NCBI RefSeq assembly: GCF_001613125.1
Contig: NZ_BDBT01000002.1
Coordinates: 186,001 to 250,000, forward strand
Source: Nocardia shimofusensis NBRC 100134
GTDB lineage: Bacteria; Actinomycetota; Actinomycetes; Mycobacteriales; Mycobacteriaceae
Length of the DNA: 64,000 nucleotides
Reading direction: 5' to 3'
The first letter of the stretch is position 1. Every line of letters begins with the position of its first letter. A model generated the notes under the pieces. That model ran no database searches. It was not told where the DNA came from and worked only from the letters and a program-made list of their open reading frames with translations. Below are positions 24,831 to 33,122 of this stretch, piece by piece. A program made the position numbers and the translations under genes.

Positions 24831-25464
24831 CGGGCGCTCCCGGTATAGGTGTGGTGGTGGCCTCGCCGATGCGGGCGCCGAGCGCTCGCAGGGCGAAGGC
24901 GACGAGGTCGGGGACAACGGTGGCGTTGTGCGGATTGGTGGCCAGCGGCCCGACGAGTACCTCGCCGATCGCGCCGACCAGGGCCGCGCCGGTCGTGTAG
25001 GGATTCTGGGCGGGCAGTTCGCCGGTCGCCACGCCCTCGGCGACGGCCGCGACGAAGGTGTCGGTGAAGGCGCGGCGGAAGCGCAGGCGTTCGATGTCGA
25101 CGACGGCGTCCACCGGTTCGACCAGCAGCACGTAGGCGAGTTTCGGGTTGCGTAGCGCGCGGCCGGCGAAGGTCTGCACGGCGGCGACCACCCGCTCGGT
25201 GGCGCTGCCCGACGACGACCCGGCCGCCGCGACGGCGTCGACCTCCCGGCCGACCACCGCGCGGAACACGGCGGTCACCAGTTCGGCCTTGCTCTCGAAG
25301 TGCTTGTAGACGGTGCCGGTGGCCACGCCCGCGGTCGCCGCGACCGAGGCCATCGACAGCCCGGCGAAGCCCTGCTGGGACAACACCGTCGTCGCGGCCT
25401 GCACGATCAGTCGCGCCTGCGCGTCCAGCCTGGCCTGCATGGCGGGGCTTCGGCGATACACCAT
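24817..25464 (-). CDS. TetR-family repressor of the acyl-CoA dehydrogenase/crotonase locus
   Basis: A 215-residue TetR protein. The DNA-binding domain is typical (QAATTVLSQQGFAGLSMASV, then ATAGVATGTVYKHFESKAEL at about residues 28-60). The C-terminal ligand domain is divergent, as usual. ATG 25464 was chosen; the longer frame would cross the operator. A palindrome ends 6 bp upstream of the start codon, so autoregulation is expected. The divergent crotonase gene shares this 74-bp intergenic region, hence both directions are probably controlled together. The ligand is likely an acyl-CoA or fatty acid, judging by the neighbours (inference). Confidence 0.85.
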   Translation of the reverse strand: MVYRRSPAMQARLDAQARLIVQAATTVLSQQGFAGLSMASVAATAGVATGTVYKHFESKAELVTAVFRAVVGREVDAVAAAGSSSGSATERVVAAVQTFAGRALRNPKLAYVLLVEPVDAVVDIERLRFRRAFTDTFVAAVAEGVATGELPAQNPYTTGAALVGAIGEVLVGPLATNPHNATVVPDLVAFALRALGARIGEATTTPIPGAPDAHS

Positions 25465-25470
25465 GCAAAA

Positions 25471-25489
25471 AGTGAACCACGTATTCACT
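25471..25489. promoter_or_regulatory. Predicted TetR operator
   Basis: A 19-bp inverted repeat with 6-bp arms AGTGAA and TTCACT around a 7-bp centre, between the TetR start and the divergent crotonase start. It is flanked by TGCAAA and TTTGCA, which extend the symmetry almost perfectly. The position favours repression of both genes. Confidence 0.6.
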
Positions 25490-25526
25490 TCTTTGCACAA
25501 GGGTCGCCCACCAGCGCTTACGGGTC

Positions 25527-25532
25527 TATGTT
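25527..25532 (+). promoter_or_regulatory. TANNNT -10 element, leaderless-type start
   Basis: TATGTT lies 6 nt upstream of the crotonase ATG. The spacer CGAGCA has no ribosome site. The operator lies about 40 bp upstream. Confidence 0.5.
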
Positions 25533-25538
25533 CGAGCA

Positions 25539-26330
25539 ATGAGTCTCAGCGCCTCGGAGGCCACCGGCCCCGCCGTGCGGGTCGAACGCGACGGTCCGGT
25601 CACGACAGTGATCCTGCATCGTCCCCAGGCCCGAAATGCCGTCGATGGACCGACCGCCGCGGCCCTGGCCGACGCCTTCCGCGAGTTCGACGCCGACCCG
25701 GACGCCTCGGTCGCGGTGTTCTGGGGAGACGGCGGAACCTTCTGCGCGGGAGCAGATCTCAAGGGACTGGGCACCGAGCGGAGCAATCGCGTGGAGCCCG
25801 ACGGCGACGGGCCGATGGGGCCGAGCCGGATGGTGCTGAGCAAGCCGGTGATCGCGGCGATCAGCGGGTACGCCGTCGCGGGCGGACTGGAGCTGGCGCT
25901 GTGGTGCGATCTGCGTGTCGCCGAGGAGGACGCCACGCTCGGTGTCTTCTGCCGGCGCTGGGGTGTGCCGCTCATCGACGGCGGCACGGTGCGCCTGCCC
26001 CGGTTGATCGGGGCGGGGCGGGCGATGGATCTGGTGCTCACCGGGCGTCCGGTGGACGCGCAGGAGGCGCTGCGGATCGGGCTGGTGGATCGTGTGGTGC
26101 CCGCCGGGCAGGCGCGGGCCGCCGCCGAGGAACTCGCGGCCCAACTCGCCGGGCTCCCCCAGGCGTGCCTGCGCTCGGACCGCATGTCGCTGCTCGAGCA
26201 GGAGGGCATGGACGAGCCGACCGCGCTGGCCAACGAGTTCCGGCACGGATTCGCCTCGCTGAGCGCCGGAGCGCTCGACGGGGCGCAACGGTTCGCGGCA
26301 GGCGCGGGTAGGCACGGCGCGGCCGAGTGA
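25539..26330 (+). CDS. Enoyl-CoA hydratase/isomerase (crotonase) family protein
   Basis: A 263-residue crotonase-fold protein. The two oxyanion-hole blocks are intact (FCAGADLKGLG and ISGYAVAGGLELALWCDLR). The catalytic segment reads LGVFCRRWGVPLIDGGTVRL: the first Glu of classical hydratases is missing and the second is replaced by Asp in IDGG. It therefore may be an isomerase, hydrolase or another crotonase activity rather than a true 2-enoyl-CoA hydratase. It probably works on the same acyl-CoA as the divergent dehydrogenase. The stop overlaps the next gene by 4 nt (GTGA). Confidence 0.8.
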   Translation: MSLSASEATGPAVRVERDGPVTTVILHRPQARNAVDGPTAAALADAFREFDADPDASVAVFWGDGGTFCAGADLKGLGTERSNRVEPDGDGPMGPSRMVLSKPVIAAISGYAVAGGLELALWCDLRVAEEDATLGVFCRRWGVPLIDGGTVRLPRLIGAGRAMDLVLTGRPVDAQEALRIGLVDRVVPAGQARAAAEELAAQLAGLPQACLRSDRMSLLEQEGMDEPTALANEFRHGFASLSAGALDGAQRFAAGAGRHGAAE

Positions 26331-27655
26331 GCGTGACGGGTGGGGTGCGGACGCCTCGGCTCGGCGTCGTCGACGAGATCTTCCTGCGCGGGCACAAGGG
26401 GCTCGGCACTCCGAATGTCCTGCAAGGTCTCTGGCGCACCGCCGATCGCGTCGAGCCGGATCTGCTGCGCAGGCTGCACGCGGTCCTGCGCACCGGCGAT
26501 CTGGGCAGGCGGGTGGTCCGCTCGCGCGTCCCCGGAGCCCGGCCCGCGTGGCGTCCGAACCAGCGCGCCCATCCGCTCGTGCTGGCGAGCGCACCGCTGA
26601 CCGTCGCACAGGCGCTGACCTGGGCCGATGGTCAGGGCGCCGACCTCGATCCCGAGTTCGGGCCCGGCTGGCGGTTGTCGGCCACGCCACTGGACGACGG
26701 GGGCACCATCATCGCCCTGACCTGTTCGCACGTCATCGCCGACGCTCGCGGACTTGTCCTCGCGGCGAGCCGTGCGCTGGCTCGGCTCGAGGCGGATGGT
26801 ACGAACGCCCCCGGTGACAGTCCTTCGACTCCAGCCCGTGCCGAGTCGGAATGGCGGGACGCGGTGCGGCAGTGGTCGATCGTGGTCGGCGGGACGCTGC
26901 GCGCGGTGCGCGGTCTGGGCGCTCATCCGGTGCGAGCGGTTCGTGACGCGGCACCGGATCGCGATGGGCACGCGCGTGCGGCAGGCGCCGACGATCCGCT
27001 GCCGGTGCACAGCGTGGCAGCCCAGTGCGAGGCGGCTATCTGGGACCGGGTCGCGGCCGAGCACGACGGCACCGCCAACAGCCTGTTCATCCAGCTGGTC
27101 GCCGAGACACTGCGGACAGCCGGCGCCGCGCACGGCTTCACATGGGCCGGGATCGAGGCAAGTCTGCCGGTGGACACCCGTGACGAACCACGGGTGTCCA
27201 ACGACATCGCGGTGACCTCGGTGGTCGTCGATCCCCTCGATACTCCGGCCACTCTGCGGGCGAAGGCACGCGCCGCCTACGAACACCGGATGTCCGGTCC
27301 GGCCGGCGTGCCGGAGGAGATCCTCCAAGTCGTCGGAGACCGGCTCGCGCATCGGATGGCCGCGGGCGCGGGTGAACGCGACATCCTGTGCTCGAACATC
27401 GGCGACCTGCCCGAGCAGCTGAGCAGCTTCGGCCCGCATCGATGCCTCGGCGTGGCGGCCAGGGCGATCCACCCCGGGCTGACCGTCGGCACCCGGCCGA
27501 GGACCCGGCTCTCGGGCTACCTCTGCCGCATCGGCGCGGACTACACGCTGTGCCTGGTGGCCCTCGACCCGCCCGGCATCGACTCACCGGATGCGCTGGC
27601 CGAGGCGGCCGCCCGGGTCGCCTCCACACTCGGGCTCTCGCTGTCGTTCTGGTGA
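26327..27655 (+). CDS. CAT/condensation-fold acyltransferase-like protein
   Basis: A 442-residue cytoplasmic protein. The block ALTCSHVIADARGLVLAASR contains an H-x3-D-A-x-G version of the HHxxxDG active site of chloramphenicol acetyltransferase, condensation and PapA/wax-ester-synthase folds; the first His of the pair is Ser. A second-domain pattern is seen in ASLPVDTRDEPRVSNDIAVT, equivalent to the DFGWG-side loop. Acyl transfer from acyl-CoA to an alcohol is plausible. It starts with GTG inside the crotonase stop, so the two are coupled. A role in lipid or glycolipid assembly fits the context; the substrate is unknown. Confidence 0.65.
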   Translation: MSVTGGVRTPRLGVVDEIFLRGHKGLGTPNVLQGLWRTADRVEPDLLRRLHAVLRTGDLGRRVVRSRVPGARPAWRPNQRAHPLVLASAPLTVAQALTWADGQGADLDPEFGPGWRLSATPLDDGGTIIALTCSHVIADARGLVLAASRALARLEADGTNAPGDSPSTPARAESEWRDAVRQWSIVVGGTLRAVRGLGAHPVRAVRDAAPDRDGHARAAGADDPLPVHSVAAQCEAAIWDRVAAEHDGTANSLFIQLVAETLRTAGAAHGFTWAGIEASLPVDTRDEPRVSNDIAVTSVVVDPLDTPATLRAKARAAYEHRMSGPAGVPEEILQVVGDRLAHRMAAGAGERDILCSNIGDLPEQLSSFGPHRCLGVAARAIHPGLTVGTRPRTRLSGYLCRIGADYTLCLVALDPPGIDSPDALAEAAARVASTLGLSLSFW

Positions 27656-27784
27656 GACGGCGCCGCGGTCGCGTAGATCACGCATCGGAGATCGGCCGGA
27701 TCGGCGCCGCCTGCGGCACACTCCGCCCGCAGCGGCGACTACGTGGGCGGCGGGCGTGCGCGAACGCGGCGGGCGAGCGGGGTG

Positions 27785-28477
27785 TCAGACGAGCTCGCCC
27801 TGAGTCACGCGGGTGAGGACCGAATCGGGCACCGCCACAGCGGGTTCCAGGTCGGCGGAGTCGACGGGTGGGTCGAAGACCTGGCGCATCGGCAGCACGC
27901 CCGCCCAGACGCCGCCCGCCGCGATGTCCTCGGGATCGTCGCGGGGGTCGCCGGTGCGCACCTTGACCGAGGCCTCGGTGAGATCGACCGCCAGGACCAG
28001 GGTCGCCGCCATCTCCTTGCGGTTCGGCGGGCGCACCCGCTCCCACGCGCCGGGGGCCGCGTGTTCGACGATGATGCGCAGGGCCTCCATCCGCTCGCCG
28101 GAATCGGTGATCTCCACCGCGCGACCGCGGATGACGGCCGAGCGGTAGTTCATCGAGAAGTGCATGGCCGAACGGGCGTAGACGACGCCGTCGACATGGG
28201 TGACGGCCACCGAGATCTCCGCGCCGAGCGCGGCGCGCATATTGCCCGCGCCGGTCGAGCCGTGCAGGTAGAGGAATCGGCCGTCGTGACCGTAGGCGGT
28301 GGGCAGCACGACGGGGCTGCCGTCGAGCTGCACGCCGAGGTGGCAGACGAGCCCGGCGGCGAGCACCGCGTCGAGCTCGGCGCGATCCGTGCGGGCCCGG
28401 TCCCTCTCTCGAGTCGGCGTGCTGCGCGGGGTCGGGGACAGCGGCGGTCGGGTGGGAGCGGTGAGATCTGCTGGCAT
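27785..28477 (-). CDS. Pyridoxamine 5'-phosphate oxidase-fold flavoprotein
   Basis: A 230-residue protein. After a Thr/Pro-rich N-terminal tail (about 25 residues) comes the split-barrel FMN-binding fold: LVCHLGVQLDGSPVVLPTAY, RFLYLHGSTGAGNMRAAL and FSMNYRSAVIRGRAVEI. This class (often annotated pyridoxamine 5'-phosphate oxidase family) binds FMN or F420; the precise reaction is not predictable. It is divergent from a MocR-type regulator across 80 bp, a pairing in which the regulator commonly senses pyridoxal phosphate. Confidence 0.75.
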   Translation of the reverse strand: MPADLTAPTRPPLSPTPRSTPTRERDRARTDRAELDAVLAAGLVCHLGVQLDGSPVVLPTAYGHDGRFLYLHGSTGAGNMRAALGAEISVAVTHVDGVVYARSAMHFSMNYRSAVIRGRAVEITDSGERMEALRIIVEHAAPGAWERVRPPNRKEMAATLVLAVDLTEASVKVRTGDPRDDPEDIAAGGVWAGVLPMRQVFDPPVDSADLEPAVAVPDSVLTRVTQGELV

Positions 28478-28557
28478 GGATTCAGCATGCGGTCCAGCAG
28501 TGGCATGATCGAAGGTCCAATTCTATAAGGATTCGACAGTCCACTTCGGGAGAGATC

Positions 28558-30177
28558 GTGCTCGACGAATTGCCGGTCGTCCTCGACCGCACCGCCGCGG
28601 AGCCGCTCGCGGTGCAGGTGGCCGAGGCTCTGCGCAACGCCGCCGCCGGCGGGGTGCTGCGCGGCGGCGACCGGCTGCCCTCCACCAGGGCGCTGGCCGA
28701 ACGGCTCGGGGTGAGCCGCAGCGTGATCGCGGCCGCGTACGACCAATTGCACGCCGAGGGCTGGATCGCGGGCAGGCGCGGCTCGGGCACCTACCTGACG
28801 GCGGCCCCCGCCACCGCACCCGAACACCATCCCGCCGGGACCGGCGACGGCGCGCATTCGGCACTACACGATCTCGGCCCCGGAGCGCCGTGCGTGGAGG
28901 CCATCGACCGGGCGGCGTGGCGACGAGCATGGCGCGCGGCGGCGGACCGTCCACCGATCGTGCGCAAGGATCGCGGCGGGGACCCCACGTATGTGGCGGC
29001 GGTCGCCGAGCATCTGCTGCGCCATCGCGGCCTGCGTGCGGGTGGCGACACGATCGTCCTGGCGACCTCGGGAACCAGCGCCGCGGTCGGTGAACTCGCG
29101 GCCGCACTGCTGCACCCCGGTGACGCGGTGGCCGTCGAGAACCCCGGCTACCAGCGGGCGGTGGGCGCGTTCCTGGCCGCGGGAATCCTGGTGCGGCCGG
29201 TGCCGGTGGACGCCGCCGGGCTGCGGGTGGATCTGATCCCACCGGACGTGCGCGCGGTGTATTGCACACCGGCGCACCAGTTTCCGCTGGGCGCTCGCAT
29301 GCCCGCCACACGCCGGGTGCAACTGATCGAACACGCCAGGCGACACGGCCTGCTCGTCATCGAGGACGACTACGACGGCGAGCTGCGCTACGACACCGCA
29401 CCGCTGCCGCTGCTGGCCGCGCTCGCCCCCGACGTGGTGGTGCACCTGGGCACGACGAGCAAGATCCTGTCCCCCGCGCTGGGCGTCGGCTGGCTGGTCG
29501 CGACGCCGGAGATCACGGACGCGGTGCTCGCCCACCGCGAGTACACCGGTACGGCACCGGCCCCGGCCGGGCAAATGGTGCTCGCCGAGCTCGCCAGGCA
29601 CGGCGACCTGGCCCGGCACCTGCGCCGCTTGCGCCGCATCGTGGCGCCCCGGCGCGAACTCATGGTCACCGCGCTGCGCGAGCGCGGGCTCGAAGTGCTC
29701 GGCGACGACGCGGGCTCCCACGTCGTGGTCCCGCTGCCCGGCGAGGCAGCCGAGCGGGCGGCGGTGCGACTGGGCCGAGCCGCCGGCCTCGACCTCGACT
29801 CGCTGGGCCGCCACCACCTCGCCACCACCGCGCTCGGCGGGCCCGTGCGGCACCATGAGCACGTCCGACAGCGCGATCGGCACCGGCGGGCTGATCCGCG
29901 TCCGGAGGCTGATCCGCACCGCGAGCGCCGCGACCGTGGACTCGATTCGCTCCGCAACCGCCATCCTCGCGGTGAACCGCACATCGAGCCCTTCCAGCAT
30001 CCCGAGCCCTTCCCGCATCCCGAGACTGCCCCGCGCAGCTACGGCATCCCGCTCGGCTATACCGCGCCAGGCCTGCCACAGCTGCGAATCGCGGCGAAGC
30101 TGGCAGCGGACTGCCTCGCACGCGCCCGCGACGAACACCCGCTGCCACCCGGCCGGGTCCGTAGCATGGGGGCATGA
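28558..30177 (+). CDS. MocR/PdxR-type GntR regulator with aminotransferase domain and unusual insert
   Basis: A 539-residue protein, about 70 longer than usual for the class. Residues 14-75 are a GntR winged helix (LPSTRALAERLGVSRSVIAA, then RRGSGTYL). A type-I aminotransferase-like domain follows, with IEDDYDGELRYD and the PLP lysine in GTTSKILSPAL. Near the C-terminus, about 60 residues of His/Arg/Pro-rich sequence (about 430-492, with HPEPF repeats) interrupt the domain before the conserved end YGIPLGYTAPGLPQL. MocR proteins use PLP-amino-acid adducts to control vitamin B6 or GABA genes. GTG start with GGGAGAG. The stop overlaps DUF2630 by 4 nt. Confidence 0.8.
   Translation: MLDELPVVLDRTAAEPLAVQVAEALRNAAAGGVLRGGDRLPSTRALAERLGVSRSVIAAAYDQLHAEGWIAGRRGSGTYLTAAPATAPEHHPAGTGDGAHSALHDLGPGAPCVEAIDRAAWRRAWRAAADRPPIVRKDRGGDPTYVAAVAEHLLRHRGLRAGGDTIVLATSGTSAAVGELAAALLHPGDAVAVENPGYQRAVGAFLAAGILVRPVPVDAAGLRVDLIPPDVRAVYCTPAHQFPLGARMPATRRVQLIEHARRHGLLVIEDDYDGELRYDTAPLPLLAALAPDVVVHLGTTSKILSPALGVGWLVATPEITDAVLAHREYTGTAPAPAGQMVLAELARHGDLARHLRRLRRIVAPRRELMVTALRERGLEVLGDDAGSHVVVPLPGEAAERAAVRLGRAAGLDLDSLGRHHLATTALGGPVRHHEHVRQRDRHRRADPRPEADPHRERRDRGLDSLRNRHPRGEPHIEPFQHPEPFPHPETAPRSYGIPLGYTAPGLPQLRIAAKLAADCLARARDEHPLPPGRVRSMGA
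30162..30167 (+). promoter_or_regulatory. TANNNT -10 element near DUF2630
   Basis: TAGCAT lies 6 nt upstream of the DUF2630 ATG. The spacer GGGGGC could also serve as a ribosome site for the overlapping upstream transcript. Confidence 0.4.
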
Positions 30178-30419
30178 GCGATCAGGATCTCCTGGCACGC
30201 ATCAAGAAGCTCGTCGACGACGAACACCGGCTGCGCGCGAAAGCGGTTGCGGGTGAGGTCGATCCGGTCGACGAGCGCAAACGCCTGGCCGAGATCGAGG
30301 TGATGCTCGATCAGTGCTGGGATCTGCTGCGTCAGCGGCGGGCCAGGCAGGATTCGGGCGGGTCGCCGGAGGAGGCGCAGCTCAACTCCCCACGCCAGGT
30401 CGAGGGCTACCTGCAGTAG
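30174..30419 (+). CDS. DUF2630 protein
   Basis: An 81-residue cytoplasmic protein. The sequence MSDQDLLARIKKLVDDEHRL followed by AEIEVMLDQCWDLLRQRRA and the end NSPRQVEGYLQ matches the DUF2630 family of actinobacteria: a helical hairpin of about 80 residues with an unknown role. It overlaps the MocR stop by 4 nt (ATGA). A -10-like hexamer at its start suggests it can also be expressed separately. Confidence 0.85.
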   Translation: MSDQDLLARIKKLVDDEHRLRAKAVAGEVDPVDERKRLAEIEVMLDQCWDLLRQRRARQDSGGSPEEAQLNSPRQVEGYLQ

Positions 30420-30502
30420 CGGGAATGGCACCGCGTGCCGAGGCGCCGGGCACGCGCTCGAAGCCGCCTCCGTGACCCTCGCGCCGGACCGGCGCCGCTG
30501 GT

Positions 30503-30508
30503 TACGAT
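30503..30508 (+). promoter_or_regulatory. TANNNT -10 element, leaderless-type start
   Basis: TACGAT is 6 nt before the carboxylesterase ATG, and the spacer CGTTCG lacks a ribosome site. Confidence 0.5.
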
Positions 30509-30514
30509 CGTTCG

Positions 30515-32023
30515 ATGGTGGCAACGATCGACATCACGACCGACGACGGTGTAGTCCGGGGTCGACGGGGCAAGCGGGTGCTGCGCTGGCGCGGCCTTCC
30601 CTACGCCGCGCCCCCGATCGGTGAGCTGCGATTCCGCGCGCCGCAGCCGGTGCAGCCGTGGTCGGGTGTGCGCGACGCGACCGAGTTCGCCGCGGCCTCC
30701 TTCCAGCATCGCGGCGGCGCCAGGATCGGCGCGCGGGTCTACCAGCCGACCAGCGAGGACTCGCTGACACTGAATGTCACCGTCCCCGTCACACCGTCGA
30801 TCACCCCGCGCCCGGTGATGGTGTTCATCCACGGCGGCGGTTACGTGATGGGCACCTCGGCGCTGAACCTGTACTCGGGGGCGCGGCTGGCGCAGCGCGG
30901 CGCGGTCGTGGTCACGCTGAACTACCGCCTCGGCGCGTTCGGTTACGTCGATTTCAGTCAGTTCGCCACCCCCTCCCGGCCGTTCGACCACAACCTCGGC
31001 CTGCGCGACCAGGTCGCCGCGCTGGAGTGGGTGCAGCGCAATATCGCCGCGTTCGGCGGCGACCCGGGCAATGTCACCATCTTCGGTGAATCCGCGGGCG
31101 CGCACGCCGTGCTGTCGCTGATGGCGGTCCCGGCCGCGCACGGACTGTTCCACCGCGCGATCGCCCAGAGCCCACCCGCCGACTGGGGTCTGTCGGCCGA
31201 GGATGCCGCCGAGTTCGCCCGCTTGCTGGTCGGCAAGCTCGGCGTCGATCCCGCCGACGCCGCGAAGGCACTGCAGGAGCTGCCCGCCAACGACATCCGG
31301 AAGGCGGCCGACCGCACGATTGCCGCCACCGGGCGTCTGCGCCCCGGTTTCTTCCCGATCTGCCCGGTCGCCGACGGCGAGTATCTGCCGCAGGCCCCGG
31401 TCGACGCGATCCGCGACGGCAACGCGGCCGACGTGCCGTTGATCATCGGCACCTGCCGCGACGAAGGCGAATTGTTCGCCCGGTTCGCCGACTACCTGCC
31501 CACGAATCCCGAACGGCTGCGAATCCTGCTGAGCGCCGCCGGTCCGGAGGTCGAGAAGCGCGTGCGCGCGGCCTACCCGCGGTACCCGGAGACGCGGACA
31601 GCGGTGCGGATGGGCGGCGACTATGTCTTCTGGCGTCCGTCCGTGGCGGTGATGGAGGGCCACAGCAGGCACGCCCCCACCTATGCCTACCGCTTCGACT
31701 ACGCCCCGCGCGCGCTGAAGCTGGCGGGCATCGGAGCCACCCACGCCACCGACCTGTTCCCGGTCTTCGGCGTGGGCGACGGCCCGATCGGGCGGGCGCT
31801 GACGGCGGCGGGCGGCGCGCGCAGCATGCAGGTCGTGACCAGACAGTTCCAGGACAACTGGCTGGCGTTCGCGCGCACCGGTGCGCCGCTGCCGTCGTGG
31901 CCGGCCTACACCGAGACCGACCGGCTCACCCTCATCATCGACGACCCGGTCCGCGTACTGCCGGACCCGGACCGGCAGCGACGGCTGGCGTGGGCCGGCG
32001 TGCGGGCGCCGAGCCTGACCTGA
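30515..32023 (+). CDS. Type-B carboxylesterase/lipase
   Basis: A 502-residue alpha/beta hydrolase of the carboxylesterase B family. The oxyanion block is FIHGGGYVMG (about residues 104-113), the nucleophile elbow GESAGA gives Ser193, the acid is in GTCRDEGELF and the His is probably in ATHATDLFPVF. The N-terminal GVVRGRRGKRVLRWRGLPYA is typical. There is no signal peptide, so it is cytoplasmic. It hydrolyses carboxylic esters, with the physiological substrate unknown. It has its own leaderless-type promoter. Confidence 0.9.
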   Translation: MVATIDITTDDGVVRGRRGKRVLRWRGLPYAAPPIGELRFRAPQPVQPWSGVRDATEFAAASFQHRGGARIGARVYQPTSEDSLTLNVTVPVTPSITPRPVMVFIHGGGYVMGTSALNLYSGARLAQRGAVVVTLNYRLGAFGYVDFSQFATPSRPFDHNLGLRDQVAALEWVQRNIAAFGGDPGNVTIFGESAGAHAVLSLMAVPAAHGLFHRAIAQSPPADWGLSAEDAAEFARLLVGKLGVDPADAAKALQELPANDIRKAADRTIAATGRLRPGFFPICPVADGEYLPQAPVDAIRDGNAADVPLIIGTCRDEGELFARFADYLPTNPERLRILLSAAGPEVEKRVRAAYPRYPETRTAVRMGGDYVFWRPSVAVMEGHSRHAPTYAYRFDYAPRALKLAGIGATHATDLFPVFGVGDGPIGRALTAAGGARSMQVVTRQFQDNWLAFARTGAPLPSWPAYTETDRLTLIIDDPVRVLPDPDRQRRLAWAGVRAPSLT

Positions 32024-32188
32024 GCGTGTCCTGCGGGGGCGGCGTGGGCGGCCTCCGCCTCAGTGCGCGAGGGCCCCTGTATGCCAGGGAGCACCAGGGG
32101 TCGGCGTGTGACCAGGCTGCCGCAGAGACGTGGGTGCTCCCCGCAGGCGCTGTCACGGCCGGGCACCACCTACCTGGACGACCGCCTC

Positions 32189-33058
32189 TCACTTGAGCAG
32201 CCGCGACATCCTGCGGTCGGCGAGCACCTTTCCGCCGGTCTGGCAGGTGGCGCAGTACTGGAAGGACCGTTCGGCGTAGGAGACCTCTCGCACGGTGTCC
32301 CCGCAGACCGGGCACGGTTGCCCCGTCCTGGCGTGCACCCGCAGCCCGGAGCGTTTCTCGCCCTTGAGCCGGGCGGCGTCCTGCCCCACAGACCGGGCGA
32401 CCGCGTCGGTGAGCACCGTGCGCATCGCCGCGTACAACTCGGCGACCTTCTGCGCGGGCAGCGTCTTGGTGTTCGCGAAGGGCGAGAGCATGGCGGTGTG
32501 CAGGATCTCGTCGGAGTAGGCGTTGCCGATGCCCGCGAGCAGGGTCTGGTCCACCAGCACCGTCTTCACCCGGCCCGAGGCCCCGCGCAGGATCTCGTCG
32601 AACTGCGGCTCGCTCACCGCCAGCGCGTCCGGCCCGAGCCGCGCGATGCCGGGCACCTGCGCCGGATCGTCGACGACGTAGACCGCGAGCCGTTTCTTCG
32701 TCCCGGCCTCGGTGAGGTCGATCGCCGGGGTCGCGCCCTCGGGGGTGAAGAAGTGCACGCGCAGCGCCAGCGGGCTCTTACCGCCGGGCCTGGGCGGATT
32801 CGGGCTGGGTTCGTCGACCCAGCGCAGCCAGCCCGCTCGCGACAGATGGGTGATCAGCCAGCGCCCCGAGCAGTCCAGGCCCAGGAATTTGCCCCAGCGC
32901 GCCGCACCGGTCACATCGCGACCGGACAGCGACGTCACCGGCGGGTCGAAAGTCTTGACCGCGCTCAGCGCGGCGACATCGACCCGGCCGACCACCGCGC
33001 CGACCGCGTGTTCCCGCAGGAACTGCGCCAGCGCCTCCACTTCCGGCAGTTCGGGCAC
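32189..33058 (-). CDS. Formamidopyrimidine-DNA glycosylase/Nei family DNA repair enzyme
   Basis: A 289-residue Fpg/Nei glycosylase. The N-terminus is PELPEVEAL, giving catalytic Pro2 and Glu3 after Met removal, with a Lys in RWGKFLGLD. The helix-two-turn-helix GIGNAYSDEILHTAMLSPFA is intact. The C-terminal zinc finger is CPVCGD followed by YCATCQTGG; all four cysteines are present. It excises oxidised bases and nicks the DNA by beta,delta-elimination. The GTG start is preceded by GGAGG. Mycobacterial Nei1/Nei2 have similar length, so assignment to Fpg versus Nei is not certain from this alone. Confidence 0.85.
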   Translation of the reverse strand: MPELPEVEALAQFLREHAVGAVVGRVDVAALSAVKTFDPPVTSLSGRDVTGAARWGKFLGLDCSGRWLITHLSRAGWLRWVDEPSPNPPRPGGKSPLALRVHFFTPEGATPAIDLTEAGTKKRLAVYVVDDPAQVPGIARLGPDALAVSEPQFDEILRGASGRVKTVLVDQTLLAGIGNAYSDEILHTAMLSPFANTKTLPAQKVAELYAAMRTVLTDAVARSVGQDAARLKGEKRSGLRVHARTGQPCPVCGDTVREVSYAERSFQYCATCQTGGKVLADRRMSRLLK

Positions 33059-33122
33059 GGAGTACCTCCGCTGGTTCGGTTCAGCTGGTTCGGTTCAGCT
33101 GGTTTCGGGTTCACGCCCGAGG

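Noticed and set aside
23112-24848. A 578-codon frame opposite the AidB-like gene, and similar frames opposite the sigma factor, crotonase, MocR and TerD genes
   Set aside because: Same reason: mirror frames of GC-rich genes without motifs, ribosome sites or conserved starts.
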